64,000 nucleotides of DNA, taken from positions 2,480,001 through 2,544,000 of the forward strand of contig NZ_OCNH01000001.1 of assembly GCF_900230225.1 (NCBI RefSeq), read 5' to 3'. Below are positions 37,441-46,000 of the stretch, piece by piece. Position 1 is the first letter of the stretch. Every line of letters begins with the position of its first letter. The notes beneath the pieces were generated by a model, which was given only the letters and a program-made list of their open reading frames with translations, was not told the DNA's origin and made no database searches. Both the position numbers and the translations under genes were made by a program. Origin of the DNA: Spirosoma fluviale (GTDB lineage Bacteria > Bacteroidota > Bacteroidia > Cytophagales > Spirosomataceae).

Positions 37441-37683
37441 ATGTTTTTCCCAACCAGTTTCCCGATACACGGGTCTTACCTAACTGCCCGTGAAGCCGAA
37501 GTGCTGTGGCTAGGGCTACAGGGGTTAACGATCTTACAAATTTCCGAGCGAATCGTCCGTAGCCCCAAAACCATTACCCGCCACCGCGAAAACATCCGCA
37601 CTCGTTTTGGCCTGACAGGCTATCATAGGTTGCAGCTATTTGCGCTAAAAATCCGGCCCGAGCTCGAAAAATGGGTTAAGTAA
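37441..37683 (+). CDS. Stand-alone LuxR-type HTH regulator
   Basis: This 80-residue protein consists almost only of a LuxR/GerE DNA-binding domain: LTAREAEVLWLGLQGLTILQISERI, then SPKTITRHRENIRTRFGLTG. The conserved Glu-Val, Ile and Thr-x-x-x-His positions are present. It has no receiver or ligand-binding domain, so activity must be set by expression or by a partner. It stands divergently from the RND permease and about 100 bp before the Cys-rich peptide gene, so it is a natural candidate to regulate both. An ACCCAT-CAAT-ATGGGT inverted repeat right at its stop codon (37683-37698) may be an operator. Confidence 0.85.
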   Translation: MFFPTSFPIHGSYLTAREAEVLWLGLQGLTILQISERIVRSPKTITRHRENIRTRFGLTGYHRLQLFALKIRPELEKWVK

Positions 37684-37709
37684 CCCATCAATATGGGTAA
37701 TGTTATCCA

Positions 37710-37740
37710 TTGTGTATGGCCAAGAGAAGGTTAAACTTTG
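37710..37740 (+). promoter_or_regulatory. Possible promoter of the Cys-rich peptide gene
   Basis: A TTG at 37710-37712 and TAAACTTTG at 37732-37740 are separated by 19 bp. They resemble the Bacteroidota -33/-7 pair, except that the -7 box has one extra base. The peptide ATG is 41 bp downstream. Confidence 0.3.
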
Positions 37741-37781
37741 TAGTGTTCAATAGATTGTTTCACTTTTTAAATTAAATAAGT

Positions 37782-37994
37782 ATGAATACTCAAGTGACGA
37801 ACAGAAAAACACTGTTGAAGGCAGCTATTCTAAGTACTTCCTTAGTAATGGGTCTAACATTAGGACAATCAATGTTTAATGAAGCCCAAGCTACTGGTGG
37901 TAGCGGTAGTAAAGGACCTCTTAAAAAGAGTAACCTCGGAAAATACTGTTGCGGAAACACTGAAACAACAAGTTGTGGTGCAGCCGGTTGCTAG
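37782..37994 (+). CDS. Small secreted Cys-rich peptide precursor (NVEALA-like)
   Basis: The product has 70 residues. A positively charged start (R8, K9, K13) leads into a hydrophobic core (about 14-28) and the segment FNEAQATGG, where A35-Q36-A37 is an AxA cleavage site. The predicted mature part (38-70) is Gly/Ser/Lys-rich with four Cys at 56, 57, 65 and 70, the last being the C-terminal residue. The layout, and EAQA where NVEALA peptides have EALA, suggests a divergent member of the Bacteroidota NVEALA peptide group. A hairpin follows 11 bp after the stop. The next genes encode a 6-bladed propeller lipoprotein and a CxxC protein. Function unknown; a secreted disulfide or modified peptide is inferred. 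Confidence 0.8.
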   Translation: MNTQVTNRKTLLKAAILSTSLVMGLTLGQSMFNEAQATGGSGSKGPLKKSNLGKYCCGNTETTSCGAAGC

Positions 37995-38005
37995 TAAACA
38001 TACAT

Positions 38006-38041
38006 TGCCGGAGTATTCATGATGTACTCCGGCAGTCTTTT
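38006..38041 (+). terminator. Hairpin (terminator/attenuator) right after the peptide gene
   Basis: A 10-bp perfect stem TGCCGGAGTA / TACTCCGGCA with a 9-nt loop is followed by GTCTTTTAT. It lies between the peptide gene and the beta-propeller gene. Partial read-through here would give far more peptide than downstream message, a common arrangement for small secreted peptides. Confidence 0.8.
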
Positions 38042-38070
38042 ATTTCGATTTAAAAAAAATGTTTCATTTT

Positions 38071-39264
38071 ATGAAAATATATATCCCTTTAGCGTTGTAT
38101 GCGCTTTTTTTTATTGGTTGTTCTACTAATAATGAAAAAGAAGATATCTATAAAGTGCCAAACTTGAAGCTGGGCAATATTAGCAACAGTAGAGCACTTA
38201 AAGCTTCCGAATTATTTAAAACATTTAAATTTATTCCTTTAGAATCCAAAAAAGATAAGTTGATTGGAACGATATCGAAAGTAATACTACATAAAGACGT
38301 ATTCTTTATAAAAACTAAGGATAATATAACTGCTTTTAATATAAAAGGGAAATACATCTTTGATATCTCAAGCAAAGGTGAAGGATCTAATGAGTATAAA
38401 ACCATTTCTGATTTTATTATCAGTGATAACATAGAAATATTAGATCACATAAGTGGTAAAGTTATAGTTTTTAATCTAACTGGAAAGTTTTTATTTTCAT
38501 GGAAATATCCCTTTATTGCAACCAACTTTGTAAAGATGCCTGATGGAAATTACGTGTTTTATAGTGGTAATGCACCCAACGATGACAATAGTATGGTTCG
38601 AGTGTTTTCCAGGGAGAAGAATTCAGTAATTCATAGTCAATTTCCAATAAAGTCTCAAAACGCCAGGTATTTTCAATATGACGATCATAATAATTTTATT
38701 TTTTATAAAGGATTAAATTTTACAAAGTCGGGAGATAACACTATCTATAAATTTAGTAAAAATAAATTTACCCCATATTTAAACGTAGATTTCGGGAAAT
38801 ACACAATTCCTGACAACGTCTTTAATCAGAATTTCAATGATGTGTTAGAGTTTGATAATTACCTTAAAAAAAATGAATATGTAGGTATATTTAACTCCAT
38901 GTACCTTGAAACTGATCACTTTAAATGGTTAGTTATTACTTATCATGCAGATCAAAAGCTTTACTTGATATACAATAAGAAGCACGGAGAGACTGTATTG
39001 TGCAAGGCCATAATTGATGATATTAATTTTGATGGTAATCTTTCTTTACCAGTTAGTTTTAATACCATTCCTACTGGTATAGACAACAAATCGCTTGTTA
39101 TATCTATCGAATCAGAGGACTTTTTACAGATGGTTCAGGAAGTAAAAAACAAGATAGGTGACCAAGCATGGAATAAATTGCTAACAAATCACAAAGATAT
39201 TAAACAAATATATAATACCACAACACTTTCAAACAACCCAATTTTAATTTTAGCTGGATTCTAA
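38071..39264 (+). CDS. 6-bladed beta-propeller lipoprotein
   Basis: This roughly 397-residue protein starts at the ATG at 38071, giving a lipoprotein signal ending FFIGC (Cys17). An in-frame ATG 12 bp upstream is less likely. The body matches the Bacteroidota '6-bladed beta-propeller' family: KTFKFIPLESKKDKLIGTISKV is the typical start, and repeated IxDHISGKVIVFN / DGNYVFYSGN blades follow. Such proteins often sit next to small NVEALA-type peptide genes and probably face the periplasm or the cell surface. The DNA is very AT-rich. It is 4 bp upstream of the CxxC protein gene, so co-translated. A role in binding or handling the peptide is inferred. Confidence 0.82.
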   Translation: MKIYIPLALYALFFIGCSTNNEKEDIYKVPNLKLGNISNSRALKASELFKTFKFIPLESKKDKLIGTISKVILHKDVFFIKTKDNITAFNIKGKYIFDISSKGEGSNEYKTISDFIISDNIEILDHISGKVIVFNLTGKFLFSWKYPFIATNFVKMPDGNYVFYSGNAPNDDNSMVRVFSREKNSVIHSQFPIKSQNARYFQYDDHNNFIFYKGLNFTKSGDNTIYKFSKNKFTPYLNVDFGKYTIPDNVFNQNFNDVLEFDNYLKKNEYVGIFNSMYLETDHFKWLVITYHADQKLYLIYNKKHGETVLCKAIIDDINFDGNLSLPVSFNTIPTGIDNKSLVISIESEDFLQMVQEVKNKIGDQAWNKLLTNHKDIKQIYNTTTLSNNPILILAGF

Positions 39265-39268
39265 AAAT

Positions 39269-39889
39269 ATGAGCACTAAGAGTTTAATAATTGTAGTATT
39301 ACTAACCATAATTGGTATAGTATTTTATGTTGGTCTAAATAGGGAAACGTCTCAAAGAGATCTGTTTACCAAAACATCTAGCATGCATAAAGGAATTATT
39401 AAGACGATGACTCAGTACTATTATGTAGAAATAGAAAATCTCGATAAATCAGTAAGTCCCAAAGCCAAATTGTATGATTTACACAGCAACACATTGCAAA
39501 TTACAAAATTAGAAAAGAAGGTTGCATTTTGCATTCCTGAAGGTGTATGCAATGTATGCTATGAAACGTTCTTTGAGGAGTTCATTAATTACTCAAAAAT
39601 AATTGGAGAAGATAATCTCATAATATTAGTACCGAAATCAAAATTAAGAGAAATGTTTGTTGAGTTGGGTGTTAATGCCAAAAAGATCAATATTCAAATA
39701 TATGGGGTAGAAAGTAGCGAGCTTGGCCTTGATCTATTTAATAAATCATCACCCTTTATGTTTGTTTTAGATAAAGATTTAAGAGCAAAAAATCTGCACA
39801 TACATAACCTAAACTCTCCAAACTTAACAGACGAGTATCTTAGAATAGTAAAGAACAAGTACTTCTTGCCAATAAGATACGAAAGTTAG
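39269..39889 (+). CDS. Membrane-anchored thioredoxin-like CxxC protein
   Basis: The product has 206 residues. An N-terminal membrane anchor (about 5-22) is followed by a periplasmic domain with FCIPEGVCNVC. Cys94 and Cys97 form a CxxC motif, with a further Cys88 just before. A beta-alpha pattern (NLIILVPKS, SPFMFVLDKDLRAKNLH) resembles a thioredoxin fold with the usual strand order. It may form, break or relay disulfides. The obvious candidate is the four-Cys peptide two genes upstream. It starts 4 bp after the propeller gene. The DNA is very AT-rich. A thioredoxin-like fold is likely; the substrate is inference. Confidence 0.7.
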   Translation: MSTKSLIIVVLLTIIGIVFYVGLNRETSQRDLFTKTSSMHKGIIKTMTQYYYVEIENLDKSVSPKAKLYDLHSNTLQITKLEKKVAFCIPEGVCNVCYETFFEEFINYSKIIGEDNLIILVPKSKLREMFVELGVNAKKINIQIYGVESSELGLDLFNKSSPFMFVLDKDLRAKNLHIHNLNSPNLTDEYLRIVKNKYFLPIRYES

Positions 39890-39932
39890 CCTAGGAAAAT
39901 ATTTGTTTATTTTAAGTTATAAAGAAAAAATA

Positions 39933-39963
39933 CGCGGATGCACATTTCTAATGCATATCCGCG
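39933..39963 (+). terminator. Imperfect hairpin after the CxxC protein gene
   Basis: CGCGGATGCA (39933-39942) pairs with TGCATATCCGCG (39952-39963) with a two-base bulge. There is no clean U-run, so it may be a weak terminator or an RNA-stabilising structure. Confidence 0.5.
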
Positions 39964-40212
39964 AGTAATACTGCTAATATTATAGGGATTAGTAACATCA
40001 TTATCTTTGTCGATTCATATAGACTAAGAGAAACCGTCGTAGAGTTCAAAGAACGGAGAAAAGACTTCACAGTACTGGGAGTAACCTATAAAGACTTAAA
40101 AATAAATATCACATATGTACCGTTTCTATCTATAGTATCGAATGGCTTAAACTTTAAGAATTTATTCGTCCCAAATAGTTTCGACCAAACACTACCTAAT
40201 GAGTATATATAA
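39952..40212 (+). other. Start-less open frame, possible gene remnant
   Basis: One frame stays open for 86 codons in very AT-rich DNA (FVDSYRLRETVVEFKERRKD, then VPNSFDQTLPNEYI). It looks like protein but has no ATG, GTG or TTG. It may be the decayed 3' end of a gene lost from the island. No family was recognised. Confidence 0.35.
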
Positions 40213-40272
40213 GAAATAAAAATTTGGCATTTTCCCAATAAAAAATAATTTTCATTTATATTGAAAATCAAA

Positions 40273-41814
40273 ATGAAAGGAATTCAAAGTTTTTGGCTAA
40301 GAGAAACAGAAAAAAAATATTTTACCTGTGGGTGGTTAGATACAAAGTATAACCTTTTCAGTTGGGTATTAAGCAGCTTACAGCTTACTCAGTTCTACAA
40401 CAAAAGAGAATTAATTACCGATAGTATCGGTGCTGAACTTGCTATAGGAAAACTCCAGTTACCATACACTCATGTCAGTACTGACTTAGAAACAATTAAG
40501 CAGGATAACTACTTCTGGGTATCAAACAAGCTTTACACCTACTCCATCCAAAATGAACCATTTATTCACCTGGACACGGACGCGTACCTATTCAAACAAC
40601 TGCACAGTAAGCTTCTTACCGCACCATTAGTAGCGCAGAATTTCGAATACGACCATACCTATTATACTCAATCCTTTCAGGAAGTTATTGCCAATTGCAC
40701 GTACTTACCCGATTTTATCAGAACAGATGAACTTGGCCGCTTAACAGCCGTAAACGCTGGTTTGATTGGCGGTACTAACGTTTCTTTTTTCAAAGAATTC
40801 GAAACATTTACAAAGGAATTTTTTCAAAAGAATGAGACTGGGCTTAGAAAGTGTACTTATGAGAACATAAATATTTTTGTCGAGCAATTCCTCTTCAAAA
40901 AATTTGCTGACTATAAAAATATACCCATTGACTATGTATCCTCAATAGAGTTTGGTCCTGCGCCAGACTACCAAATGGCCAATTTTACCCAATTGCCTAC
41001 TAACTGCCCTTACATCCATGTGATGAATTACAAACGCAACTCTACCGTTTGCGAGCAGTTAGCCCAACGCCTTTGGCTGGAATCTCCGGAACTTTATGAG
41101 CGGGTACTGACCGTTTGCCGCGAGCTGGAAGCTACCCATCATCCCATTTCACAACCGGTTCAACAACAAATACCATCTCCCTTTTATCGAACGGCGTATC
41201 TGCTTGAGTCGGTCCAATTACCAAACCCCATTGGCCCATCCGTAGCGGCCTTATCAACCCATATCCAGGCCCTGCCCGAAAACGAGGTCAAATCTGTTCT
41301 GGAGGATGTTTATCAATTCGAATACGGTCGGCAGAGGTTCATCGACGCCCTACCCGGTTCGGCAACGCTAACCCAGCACTGGCAAACGTATTCCCGACAA
41401 ACCAATACGCTGCTGGCTTTGCCTGCTGAAGTATACCACCAGCAATCGATTCGGCTTGGACGCTATTGCCAGCGTATCGAGTCGGACTGGAACTGGGCCG
41501 AGACCAATGAGTTCGCTCAGCAGACGGCAGACCGGGATCTGGCCCATAATCTGCACCTGGAGCCCTCTTATCATGAAGTGGTTCTGTACATCTATCTACA
41601 TCAGGGCATTGTGCGGGAACAACTGCTGGATGCGTTGAACATGCTGATTCTGGATACTCTGGAAGCGCCTGCCAGCATTACTTCGGTCATCGACGGGGTT
41701 TGTGACCAGGTGGCGGCTTATCAGTCGGAGGTAGACCGGGCCGAACTGGTCGATACAATCCTGAGTCGCATCCGGCATTTTTTATACCACGGGGTTTTAG
41801 AAGTGTGTGAATGA
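40273..41814 (+). CDS. DUF6734-like GT-A-fold protein with PqqD-like C-terminal region
   Basis: The product has 513 residues from the ATG at 40273. The N-terminal half resembles DUF6734: ITDSIGAELAIGKLQLPY, then FIHLDTDAYLFKQL with a DxD motif at 101-103, and AGLIGGTNVSFFKEF. This suggests a nucleotide-sugar-type GT-A fold. The last 75 residues (LNMLILDTLEAPASITSVID through SRIRHFLYHGVLEV) look like a PqqD-type winged helix, the fold that binds leader peptides in many RiPP pathways. Base composition switches from AT-rich to GC-rich near 41040. Its stop overlaps the adaptor gene by 4 nt. A peptide-modifying transferase is a hypothesis. Confidence 0.65.
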   Translation: MKGIQSFWLRETEKKYFTCGWLDTKYNLFSWVLSSLQLTQFYNKRELITDSIGAELAIGKLQLPYTHVSTDLETIKQDNYFWVSNKLYTYSIQNEPFIHLDTDAYLFKQLHSKLLTAPLVAQNFEYDHTYYTQSFQEVIANCTYLPDFIRTDELGRLTAVNAGLIGGTNVSFFKEFETFTKEFFQKNETGLRKCTYENINIFVEQFLFKKFADYKNIPIDYVSSIEFGPAPDYQMANFTQLPTNCPYIHVMNYKRNSTVCEQLAQRLWLESPELYERVLTVCRELEATHHPISQPVQQQIPSPFYRTAYLLESVQLPNPIGPSVAALSTHIQALPENEVKSVLEDVYQFEYGRQRFIDALPGSATLTQHWQTYSRQTNTLLALPAEVYHQQSIRLGRYCQRIESDWNWAETNEFAQQTADRDLAHNLHLEPSYHEVVLYIYLHQGIVREQLLDALNMLILDTLEAPASITSVIDGVCDQVAAYQSEVDRAELVDTILSRIRHFLYHGVLEVCE

Positions 41815-42932
41815 AAAAACATAGATGGCCAGTCGTACTTAGTGCTTTATGTTTGGTTGGGAGTGGACTTCTGACCAACTGCCAACCGGCCACCTCTTCT
41901 ACCAACGAGGCCGACAGCACCGCGCTGAATAAACCCGCAGTTGCTAATCTACCAACTGTGGTTTGGCAGCCCGCCCGCAAGGCCACCTTTGCCCTCACCG
42001 CTGCCGCTACGGGCCTGATTCGGACGCCCGCCCAAAGCCGGTTGAGCTTTCGGATGGGGGGCACCATCCGGCAAGTTCTGGTGCATAACGGTTCGTTACT
42101 CTCCGCCGGGCAGGTTATGGCCCGGCTCGACGACCGCGACCAACAACTGGCTCTTCGGCAGGCGCAGGACCAACTGGCCGAGAGCCGCGTTCAACTCCGG
42201 GCACTCATTGCCGAGTTTGGTGGTAACGAACTCGACACGGCCAGCCTGAAGCCCAACACCCGTGCTTTTGTCCTTACCAAAAGCGGATTTTACAAGGCTC
42301 AAACGGCCCTGGCGCAGGCACGTCAGCAATTGGACTACACAACCTTACGCGCACCCTATGCCGGCATGGTCGCTAACCTGACGGCCAAACCCTATAACTT
42401 CATTACGTCTTACGAACCCTTCTGCACCTTGTTAAGTCGGGCAGGCTTACTGGTCGAGTTTTCCATCCTGGAAAGCGAACTGGCTACGGTTCGGGTTGGG
42501 TTACCGGTTCGGGTTATGCCCGTTGCGGTGCCGGGCCGTACCTATGCCGGACAAGTGCAGGAAATTAACCCATTCGTCAACGCGCAGGGGTTGGTGCTGG
42601 TGAAAGCGCGCATCAACCAGCCCGACAACCAACTTTTTGAGGGCATGAACGCCCGGATCGTTATAGAACGGCGTATACCCGATCAATTGGTTATTCCCAA
42701 ATCGGCCGTGGTCGAGCGGTCAGGGCGCAAGGTAGTTTTTACAGTCGAGGATAATGCAAACAATCCAGGCTGGGCCCGGCCTGGACTGGCCAAATGGAAT
42801 TACGTGACCATTGCTCACGAAAACGATACGGAAGTAGCCATTAGCGAGGGGCTAAAACCCGGCGACCGGGTCATTGTTTCCGGTAACCTGAACTTGGCTC
42901 ACGATGCCCCGGTGGGGGTTGAAAAGCAATAA
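41811..42932 (+). CDS. RND adaptor (membrane-fusion) lipoprotein, HlyD/AcrA type
   Basis: This 373-residue protein has a lipoprotein-like start (Cys24 in LLTNCQP). Next is the first half of a lipoyl domain (GGTIRQVLVHNGSLLSAGQV), an alpha-helical hairpin (RDQQLALRQAQDQLAESRV...) and the second lipoyl half (LRAPYAGMVANL). A beta-barrel and membrane-proximal domain follow (GLKPGDRVIVSGNL). It connects an RND pump to an outer-membrane channel. It is translationally coupled (ATGA overlap) to the DUF6734-like gene and lies 106 bp before the RND permease. No TolC-type channel gene is nearby. Confidence 0.9.
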   Translation: MKKHRWPVVLSALCLVGSGLLTNCQPATSSTNEADSTALNKPAVANLPTVVWQPARKATFALTAAATGLIRTPAQSRLSFRMGGTIRQVLVHNGSLLSAGQVMARLDDRDQQLALRQAQDQLAESRVQLRALIAEFGGNELDTASLKPNTRAFVLTKSGFYKAQTALAQARQQLDYTTLRAPYAGMVANLTAKPYNFITSYEPFCTLLSRAGLLVEFSILESELATVRVGLPVRVMPVAVPGRTYAGQVQEINPFVNAQGLVLVKARINQPDNQLFEGMNARIVIERRIPDQLVIPKSAVVERSGRKVVFTVEDNANNPGWARPGLAKWNYVTIAHENDTEVAISEGLKPGDRVIVSGNLNLAHDAPVGVEKQ

Positions 42933-42979
42933 TCAATTTAGGTTTTGAGTCGAAGCCTAGTATTAACTACAAGACTTTC

Positions 42980-43036
42980 AATCATTAGCGAATAATCAAG
43001 AAAATCATTAAAATCATATAAATCCCGGTTCAGACG
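42980..43036 (+). repeat. 9-bp periodic AATCAT motif ending in CCCGGTTCAGAC
   Basis: AATCA-type words begin at 42994, 43003 and 43012 and AATCCC at 43021, a regular 9-bp period, with one more AATCAT at 42980. The block ends in CCCGGTTCAGAC just before the RND start. It resembles intergenic repeats I have seen in Cytophagales, but the function is unknown. Confidence 0.45.
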
Positions 43037-43038
43037 AG

Positions 43039-46000
43039 TTGACACGCTACCTCATCCATCGCCCCATTGCCGTTTGTGTGGTCACGCTGGCATTAGCCGT
43101 GCTGGGCATCCTGGCGTTCAGGCAACTGCCGGTTTCGCTGTTACCCGACATTCCGGTACCGGAAATTACGGTGCAGGTCAGCTACCCAACGGCATCGGCG
43201 CGGGAGTTACAGCGAATCATTGAGCAGCCGCTCCGAAACCAGCTCCTGCAGGTCAATCATCTTGATGATATTGAGTCGGTTACGCAAAACGGATTGGCCG
43301 TTCTGACACTCCGGTTCGACTATGGCACCAATACCCGGCTGGCGTATCTGGAAACAAACGAGAAAATCGACGCGATTCTGGGGCAGCTTCCCCGCGATCT
43401 CGAACGGCCTAAAGTCATTAAAGCCGGTGCGGGCGACATTCCGGTTTTCAACCTGAACGTATTGCCGGGACTTGGCTATCAAGGCGATTTTCTGGCGTTG
43501 AGCGAGTTCTGCGAGAATGTGCTCAAACGACGTATCGAGCAGCTTCCCGATGTGGCTCTTGTGGATGCAACAGGCCTAGCACAACCCGAAGCCGTCGTTC
43601 AGGTCGATCCGGGAAAGCTGGCCAGCTTGGGCATTACCGAGCAGCAACTGACCGATGTGCTGAAACAGGCCAATCTCCAGCCCGGCAATTTTAGTGTTCG
43701 GGAAGGGCCCTACCAGTACAACATCCGCTTTTCGTCGGTACTGCAAACACCACAGGATGTCGAGAACATCTACATCAGTGTTGGTGGCTCAGGCACACCG
43801 CTAGCGAACGCAGCGCAGAACGATCCCCGTGTGTCGTATTTTGCCGACAATGTGCTGACCGCTCAGGAAACGCGGGCAGAAGCCCCCCGTCGGCTTGTTG
43901 CCCTCCGGGAAATAGCTACGGTAACACTGCGCGAACAGCCCTTAACGGGCGAATACAGCTTTAGCCGAAACGAGTCGAATTCTCAAAAAGCTACGTCAAA
44001 GCGGAGTGTCTGCCTGGCCATTATTAAGCAAAGCGATGCTCAATTGCTGCATTTACGGGCTGAACTGGCCGACTTGCAAACTCAGTTCAGCAAAGATTAC
44101 CCGCAAATCGACTTTGCGCTGAGTCAGGACCAAACCGAGTTGCTGGATATATCCGTGAATAACCTCATCAGCAACCTGCTGACGGGTGCTCTGCTGACAT
44201 TCGGCATGATTTTCTTTTTTATGCGCGACCGGCGATTACCGTTACTGGTTGGTCTGGTTATTCCGGTTTCCATTGCGGTCACGTTTCTGGGCTTTTACCT
44301 GCTGGGACTGTCGATCAACATTGTGTCGCTGGCCGGGCTGGTATTGGGCATGGGCGAAATTGTGGATAGTGCCATCATTATTCTGGAAAATATCGAGGAG
44401 AAGCGCGAAGGAGGTATGCCTGTCGAGGCTAGTTGTATAGCAGGTACCGAAGAGGTCATTCGGCCATTGTTTACCTCCGTACTAACCAATTCGGCGGTGT
44501 TTATGCCGCTGCTGCTTCTGAGCGGACTGGCCGGAGCGTTATTCTTCGACCAAGCGGTATCGGTATCGCTGGCATTGGGCACCTCGCTGCTCTGCTCCTA
44601 TACACTCGTGCCGGTTTTGTATTCTTTGTTGTATCGCCAGGAAACAGGCCCTAAACTGACACAATCGCCAACCCGTTTTATGCGGTGGTTGGATACGGCT
44701 TACCTCACTACATTTTCACTGGCGTTTCGATTTAAACGGAGCCTGTTGGTAAGCCTACTGCTGTTACTGGCTGGCGCGGGCTGGATGGCCGTTCATATCG
44801 GGAAGCAGGGAATGCCCGACGTTAGTCGAACCGAACTGGAGGTCTTTATCGACTGGAACGAGCCATTGACTGTCGCTGAAAATCAACGCCGAACCGAACA
44901 ACTAAGTCGACAACTTGCCCCTGCGCCGGAGTATGTCAGTATGTTTACAGGGCAACAGCAGTTTATCCTCAACCGGCAACTCCAGCAAAGCCAGAACAAG
45001 ACGCTTCTTAGTCTGCAAACAGCGTCTGAGCAAGCCTACAGACGCTTGTCAGCGCAGATAATGACGTTGGTACGGCCACAATACCCCACAGCTATTGTGG
45101 CGGTTCGTCCAGCCCGAAATGTATTTGAACAGCTATTCAACACCACAGAGCCCACCCTTCGCCTGAAACTCTATAATACCCAGGGGAAGCAGCCCGTTGA
45201 TCCGGCTCGTATGGCAGGGATAGAGGAAAAATTGACCCGTTCGGGACTGACAACGAACCCCGTTGGGCAGGAAAATCAGCTAACGGTACGGATTCGAACC
45301 GATAAACTGCTGCTTTATGATGTCGATGAAAGCGCCCTGATCAAAAAGCTCAAAACTGTATTCAATAACAATCAGGTCACGAATCTGCAAAGCGAGCAGC
45401 GTTTTATTCCGCTGGTACTCTCGGAACCTACTACCCCGAATGGGTATTCGACCTGGCAACAGGCCTTCGTGAATAACCGCCAGAAACAATCCATTCCTTT
45501 GCGACAGTTGATTGAGGCAATTCCCCAAACCGACTATTCTGTTTTCTACGCTGACAAAGAAGGTGCGTATGTCCCGTTCGATTTTCTGATCGACAGCCCT
45601 TTGGTAAGGCCCGTTCAGCAACGTGTAGCCTCTTTTTTACAACAGGAGCCGGGTGTTTTGGCAGGGTGGTCGGGGCAGCACTTTCGCGACCAAACCTATT
45701 TGAACGAACTCTTGGGTGTTGTAGCGGTCGCAATTTTGTTATTATTCTGTATTCTGACAGCCCAGTTTGAATCCCTTCAGCAACCACTTATTGTCCTGCT
45801 AATTATCCTTTTAGGTGTGGCAGGAGCTATCTGGTCGCTGTTTCTGGCGGGCGAGAGCCTGAACATACTATCGGTAATTGGTATGATCGTGTTAATTGGC
45901 CTGCTGGACAACGATTCAATTCTGAAACTAGATACGATGAACCGAAGTCGGGACGCCATGTCTTTGATGGACTCGATTCGGTCGGCGGGTCAACGACGGC

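Noticed and set aside
40086..40271. 61-codon minus-strand frame in the spacer before the DUF6734-like gene
   Set aside because: Lysine/isoleucine-rich product as expected from AT-rich DNA, no recognisable features, and antisense to a protein-like plus-strand frame.
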